Assembly: GCF_005943945.1 (NCBI RefSeq)
Contig: NZ_CP040710.1
Location: 1,375,001 to 1,439,000, forward strand
Length of the DNA stretch: 64,000 bases
Source of the DNA: Aggregatimonas sangjinii
GTDB taxonomy: Bacteria; Bacteroidota; Bacteroidia; Flavobacteriales; Flavobacteriaceae
Reading direction: 5' to 3'
In this document: one piece after another, positions 60,314-64,000 of the stretch
Layout: every line of letters begins with the position of its first letter
Position numbering within the stretch: the stretch's first letter is position 1
The notes under the pieces: generated by a model
What the model was told of the DNA's origin: nothing
Database searches by the model: none
What the model saw: only the letters and a program-made list of their open reading frames with translations
Position numbers and translations under genes: made by a program

Positions 60314-63300
60314 TTACAATTTTAAATTAACTCCTAATGATAGTATTCTCGATTGCGGATATACGTTACTATCGACACCAATCGTCAAATTACTTGTAAC
60401 CCCATTTATGAGAGTAACAACTTCAGGATCGAAACCGTCATAATCTGTAATCGTGAATATATTTGTTCCTGATATATAAAAACGTAACATATCGAGACCT
60501 ATTTTTTCAGTAACGCTACTAGGAACGGTGTATCCTACCTGTAGGTTTTTCAGTCTAAAGAAAGAACCATCTTCGACAAAGAATGAACTTGGCTGTGTTT
60601 CTCCGGTGCCTCCTAAGCTAAGTGCAGGCAAACTGGCATCGGTATTGGTAGGTGTCCATGAATCTAAAACGCGAACACTTCTATTTCCGTCTACAAAAGT
60701 AGGGAAATCCGAGAATATTTTTTCGTAATTGTAGATGTCGTTACCTTGCGACCCATTAAAAAACGCAGATAAATCAATTCCTTTGAAAGCTACATTCAGG
60801 TTTAAACCGTAGGTAAAGTCAGGGTGTGGAGAGCCAATAAAATCGCGGTCTCCTTCAGATACGTCTCCGCTACCATCTAAATCGGCGTATGTAAATCGTC
60901 CGTTATCGTCAAAGCCAGTAACCTCCAGGCCAAAAAACGACGAAATAGGCCTTCCGACAGAGGTCCTGGTAAGAATACCGGGCCTAAAGCTAGCACCGGC
61001 TTGAAAATCACTGATAAGCTCTGTGACCTCATTTTCGTATTTCGAAATATTCGCCGTTATCCCAAAAGATAAACCGGATTCCAATGATTTGTTATAGCCA
61101 AGGCTCAAATCAAATCCGGTATTTTCGACTGTTCCTAAATTAACCAAGGGAGCGGCCGCATCAATTGCGGTAGTACTGATTAAACTATTGTCCCTTGTGA
61201 TCAAATCCTTGGTTTTAATATCAAAATATTCAAACTCTAAGGACAAGGAGTTGTCAAGCATGCCCAGCTCAAAACCGACATTGGTAGCAACACTGGTTTC
61301 CCATTTCAAATCTGGGTTACCCACATCCCTCAGAATGGCCCCAGTAGAGATGGCGGCGCCGTCTATGGCATAATTCGCGAATCCTTCGCTTAAAGCATTG
61401 ATATTTATGGTCGGGTTACTTGCGGGTAAAGTTTGATTACCTAGGTTACCCCATGATCCTTTTAACTTTAGCCTGTTTATAAATCCATCTTGTGGGAAAA
61501 AGTTTTCGTTACTAATTAACCAACCTGCACTAAGCGATGGGAAGGTTTCACTCTTATTGTCTCCCAAAAATCGAGAAGAAGTATCGTTTCTAAGAGTACC
61601 CGTTAAGAAGTACTTTCCGGCGTAATTATAATTGGCCGTTCCAAAAATCGAAAACAATGTGGTCGACCCGTCATAGGCGCTAATGACATTGGGCGTACCA
61701 CTACCATTTTCAAGTAGGTAGAAATCAGGGGTTTCGAATAAATATCCATCTCTACTAATTGCCCCACCCTTGTTTCGTTCGCTTAACGACTCTATACCGG
61801 CTAAAGCATTGATGTTGTGCTCACCAAAAGTATTCGCATATGAAATGGTATTGGTCCAAGTCCAGTTATAGCTATTGTTCGTATCCTCTCTTAGCGTATT
61901 TGTGCCGAGTGGTTCGCCATGTTCTGGATCTAAGGCTTGAAAGCTTCTATTGTTGAACGCTTCTATATTTCCTGCCAAGGTGGTTTTTACCGTTAATCCA
62001 TCCGTTAATTCCAAGGCGGCATAAACATCGCCAAATACTCTGAACAGTTTATTGAAATTATCTTTACCGCGCTCTAGCTGTGCGACCGAACTTCTAGCGT
62101 TGCTTAAACCTCCTGCCGCACCAGTACCTGCAAACCTACCCTCATCGTCGAATATTGGAATAAGTGGACTATTACGCATCGCGTCGTTTATCCTGTTACC
62201 ACCAACAGTATTTGAAAATGATGCACTAAGGTGCTCTCCGACTGTAAGTCTCCCATTCTCTCCGACTTTGAATTCTGAATTCAATCGGGTAACTCCCTGT
62301 TTAAATCCAGTAGTAATTTGTATACCATCTCTGTTTAAGTAACCGACAGAGAGAAAGTACTTTCCTGTTTCACCACCATTGGATACCGATACAGAGGCGC
62401 TCTGAGTTGGAGCGGTTCTTAAAATAGCATCCAACCAATCCGTACCGCCGGGCGTAACCGTCGCGGAAGCGGGACCTCTGACAATAGGATCGTAGGAAAC
62501 AACTCTTGTATACCCTTGTAAAGTGCTCGGAACCACCGCGGAACGGCCAGACCCGTATTGCGGATGGCTGAATCCAATAACCCCATCATTGTAGGCACTT
62601 TGAAAAAGCATATCACCATGTTGTTGGGCGTTCAGCAATTTCGGAACATTTGTTGCCGTTGCGAAACCACTGTACATATCTAAGGATATCGTAGGTTTTT
62701 GCTGATTGTAACCCCCACTTTTTGTGGTAATTATGATGACCCCGTTGGATGCCCTGGCTCCATAAATTGCAGCTGCACCATCTTTTAAGACATTCATCTG
62801 TGAAATGTCATTGGGGTTAATACTGTTCAATACCGAAGGATTGTCGGTTTGGACCCCATCAATTATGTAGAGTGGATTGGTATTGTTGCTAGTACCGAAG
62901 CCACGAATATTTATGTTCGGTGCCGCCCCGGGATTACCATTATTTACTACGGTTACACCACTTACCCTTCCTTGTAAAGCTTCTGCTGCATTAACGATGG
63001 GCGCCTTTGTAGCTTCAGTAATATCCACCGAGGCAACCGATCCGGTAATGTCACCTCTTGTTTGGGTAGAATATCCTGTAACCACGACCTCGTCAAGTGC
63101 AGCGGCATCCTCAGTCATTGTCACATCTACAGTCGACTGCCCGTTCACAGCGACCTCCAGCGAAGCAAAACCAATGTAACTGAATATCAGCGTTGCATCC
63201 GAATCGGCTTCGATAGCATAATTACCATCAAAATCCGTTTGGGTACCGTTCGTGGTTCCTTTAACCAATACATTGGCACCAGCTAATGGCGTTCCCGATT

Positions 63301-63481
63301 CATCCGTAACCGTTCCCGTCACGGTTGATTGAATCGGATTGCTCAGCATACCGATATCGTAATTGCTGGTCGAATTTGCATTGGCAATTTGCATGCCCAT
63401 ACAGAGGAGCATCGAAAGAAACCCAAGAGAAATAATTCCCTTTTTAGTCCACAACGAGCTGCGTTCAATTTTTTGATTCAT
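60314..63481 (-). CDS. SusC/RagA-family TonB-dependent receptor
   Basis: 1055 aa outer-membrane transporter. A cleavable signal spans about the first 35 residues. The carboxypeptidase-regulatory-like domain is GTVTDESGTPLAGANVLVKGTTNGTQTDFDGNY (55–110). The plug domain includes the TonB-box-like DEVVVTGYSTQTRGDITGSV, LQGRVSGVTVVNNGNPGAAPNINIRG and ASNGVIIITTK. A 22-strand barrel ends with the aromatic-poor SRILSLGVNLKL. No N-terminal secretin-like STN domain, so it does not look like a FecI/FecR-signalling receptor. First gene of the susC-susD-fasciclin run. Ligand unknown; the sulfatase and esterase in the opposing operon suggest a substituted glycan. Confidence 0.97.
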   Translation of the reverse strand: MNQKIERSSLWTKKGIISLGFLSMLLCMGMQIANANSTSNYDIGMLSNPIQSTVTGTVTDESGTPLAGANVLVKGTTNGTQTDFDGNYAIEADSDATLIFSYIGFASLEVAVNGQSTVDVTMTEDAAALDEVVVTGYSTQTRGDITGSVASVDITEATKAPIVNAAEALQGRVSGVTVVNNGNPGAAPNINIRGFGTSNNTNPLYIIDGVQTDNPSVLNSINPNDISQMNVLKDGAAAIYGARASNGVIIITTKSGGYNQQKPTISLDMYSGFATATNVPKLLNAQQHGDMLFQSAYNDGVIGFSHPQYGSGRSAVVPSTLQGYTRVVSYDPIVRGPASATVTPGGTDWLDAILRTAPTQSASVSVSNGGETGKYFLSVGYLNRDGIQITTGFKQGVTRLNSEFKVGENGRLTVGEHLSASFSNTVGGNRINDAMRNSPLIPIFDDEGRFAGTGAAGGLSNARSSVAQLERGKDNFNKLFRVFGDVYAALELTDGLTVKTTLAGNIEAFNNRSFQALDPEHGEPLGTNTLREDTNNSYNWTWTNTISYANTFGEHNINALAGIESLSERNKGGAISRDGYLFETPDFYLLENGSGTPNVISAYDGSTTLFSIFGTANYNYAGKYFLTGTLRNDTSSRFLGDNKSETFPSLSAGWLISNENFFPQDGFINRLKLKGSWGNLGNQTLPASNPTININALSEGFANYAIDGAAISTGAILRDVGNPDLKWETSVATNVGFELGMLDNSLSLEFEYFDIKTKDLITRDNSLISTTAIDAAAPLVNLGTVENTGFDLSLGYNKSLESGLSFGITANISKYENEVTELISDFQAGASFRPGILTRTSVGRPISSFFGLEVTGFDDNGRFTYADLDGSGDVSEGDRDFIGSPHPDFTYGLNLNVAFKGIDLSAFFNGSQGNDIYNYEKIFSDFPTFVDGNRSVRVLDSWTPTNTDASLPALSLGGTGETQPSSFFVEDGSFFRLKNLQVGYTVPSSVTEKIGLDMLRFYISGTNIFTITDYDGFDPEVVTLINGVTSNLTIGVDSNVYPQSRILSLGVNLKL

Positions 63482-64000
63482 AATCGTTTGTTGTTTGTTA
63501 GTTTAAATTAATTCAAATAAGAAATTCATATTTGCCCCATTGCGAGCATGCGAATGTGTTAAAAAAAACGTAATTAAACGGTAATAATAATAAAATAATG
63601 TGAAATAGTGAGGGGCAGGTATTTATTTTTTAATCTTTCTCAATAGGCAGTAGCTGGTTTCGTCAACTTTCCAAAACAGCGAATATTCCCATTATCATTG
63701 ACTTTATACCTTTTTTCCGGATGTGGTTTCCGGAGTTTTTCAAGAAATACCAATAAGTATTAAAAAAGGAAAATTCCTTATTGGTATAACGTTTTCGTGA
63801 CGCAATTTATAACGTTGTAGTTGTATTAAGTTGGCATTATGATATTTTGGAGGATACTCGCGATGTAAATTCAACTGTTGATAAGAAATCTTATGTTATT
63901 TGTAAATATGGAATTTTACTACCTAGAATCACTATTTTTTTTCTGTCCATATCGGTCGTGAAGAACAGATATTGGGAACCACCATCTAAAATTTTATGTT
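63482..64000. other. Long upstream region of susC
   Basis: 519 AT-rich bases without a credible gene to the window edge. It holds three inverted repeats: 63717–63733 (CCGGA/TCCGG), 63747–63787 (11-bp arms, described separately) and a short ATAAG/CTTAT near 63881–63894. No full TTTG/TAnnTTTG promoter on the minus strand was found. Probably the control region of the SusC operon, extending beyond the window. Confidence 0.5.
63747..63787. promoter_or_regulatory. Perfect 11-bp inverted repeat upstream of susC
   Basis: ATACCAATAAG (63747–63757) and CTTATTGGTAT (63777–63787), with a smaller GGAAAATTCC palindrome in the spacer. It lies about 270 bases upstream of the susC ATG. It could be a dimeric regulator site or an RNA hairpin. 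The spacing of 30 bases centre to centre would put both arms on one face of the helix. Confidence 0.5.

Noticed and set aside
1-64000. CRISPR array, prophage, toxin–antitoxin or restriction system
   Set aside because: No regularly spaced repeats, Cas, phage structural, toxin–antitoxin or restriction/modification proteins were recognised anywhere in the window.

Overview
The window looks like chromosome of a member of the Bacteroidota, most likely a marine Flavobacteriaceae. The evidence is a SusC/SusD pair, a type IX secretion (gliding-type) C-terminal sorting domain, Bacteroidota-style promoters (TTTG / TAnnTTTG) with few Shine-Dalgarno sequences, the long form of signal peptidase I, DUF5683, DUF6122, DUF4212 and Head-GIN families, and a long NagB–PIG-L fusion. 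The genus cannot be fixed from the sequence. I see no tRNA, rRNA, CRISPR array or prophage. The only mobile-element trace is a short IS3-type transposase remnant.

Layout. 1–831: the 3' part of galactokinase. 849–5768: an orphan LytTR response regulator, thioredoxin reductase, a small secreted protein, a BioF-like PLP enzyme and a dipeptide epimerase. 5919–10251: a minus-strand envelope group with a PadR regulator, a PspC protein, a Head-GIN lipoprotein, an NTF2-like protein and DUF4870. 10380–15828: a plus-strand run with DUF4442, a small membrane protein, mutL, two rhomboids and a membrane-anchored EEP-type hydrolase. 15808–24394: a minus-strand housekeeping block (uridine kinase, FtsB/DivIC, parA, parB, DUF5683, dapB, lepB, wbqC, DUF6122). 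An AT-rich patch at 16820–18185 holding two orphan ORFs and the transposase remnant interrupts it. 24655–25872: a Bcr/CflA exporter.

25995–38132 holds two linked metabolic modules. The first is acetate uptake and activation (DUF4212, a sodium:solute symporter, acetyl-CoA synthetase). The second is peptidoglycan-sugar recycling: an AmpG-like importer, NagZ-like GH3, AnmK, MurQ, a NagB–PIG-L fusion and a DeoR-type regulator. The divergent regulator/nagB promoter region carries a clear set of repeated ATGCNGTTTTTT half-sites, which are probable operators.

38129–40213: two tandem small c-type cytochromes downstream of a PQQ-type sugar dehydrogenase, a plausible periplasmic sugar-oxidation chain. 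40340–48976: a giant (2878 aa) SprB-repeat surface protein with a type B T9SS sorting domain. 49210–53172: a lipoprotein esterase, a sulfatase and a lipoprotein joining a c-type haem motif to VCBS/FG-GAP repeats. 53257–63481 runs the other way: SusC, SusD, a triple-fasciclin lipoprotein and a 1186-aa VCBS/ASPIC-UnbV lipoprotein. The last two groups meet tail to tail and look like one accessory surface/nutrient-capture locus. This is the least understood part of the window.

The strongest leads are the NagB–PIG-L fusion, whose NagB motif has Thr where the catalytic Asp is expected and which sits in a recycling cluster without nagA; its operator array; the haem-VCBS / UnbV / FAS1 / SusCD / sulfatase locus; and the PQQ dehydrogenase–double cytochrome unit.
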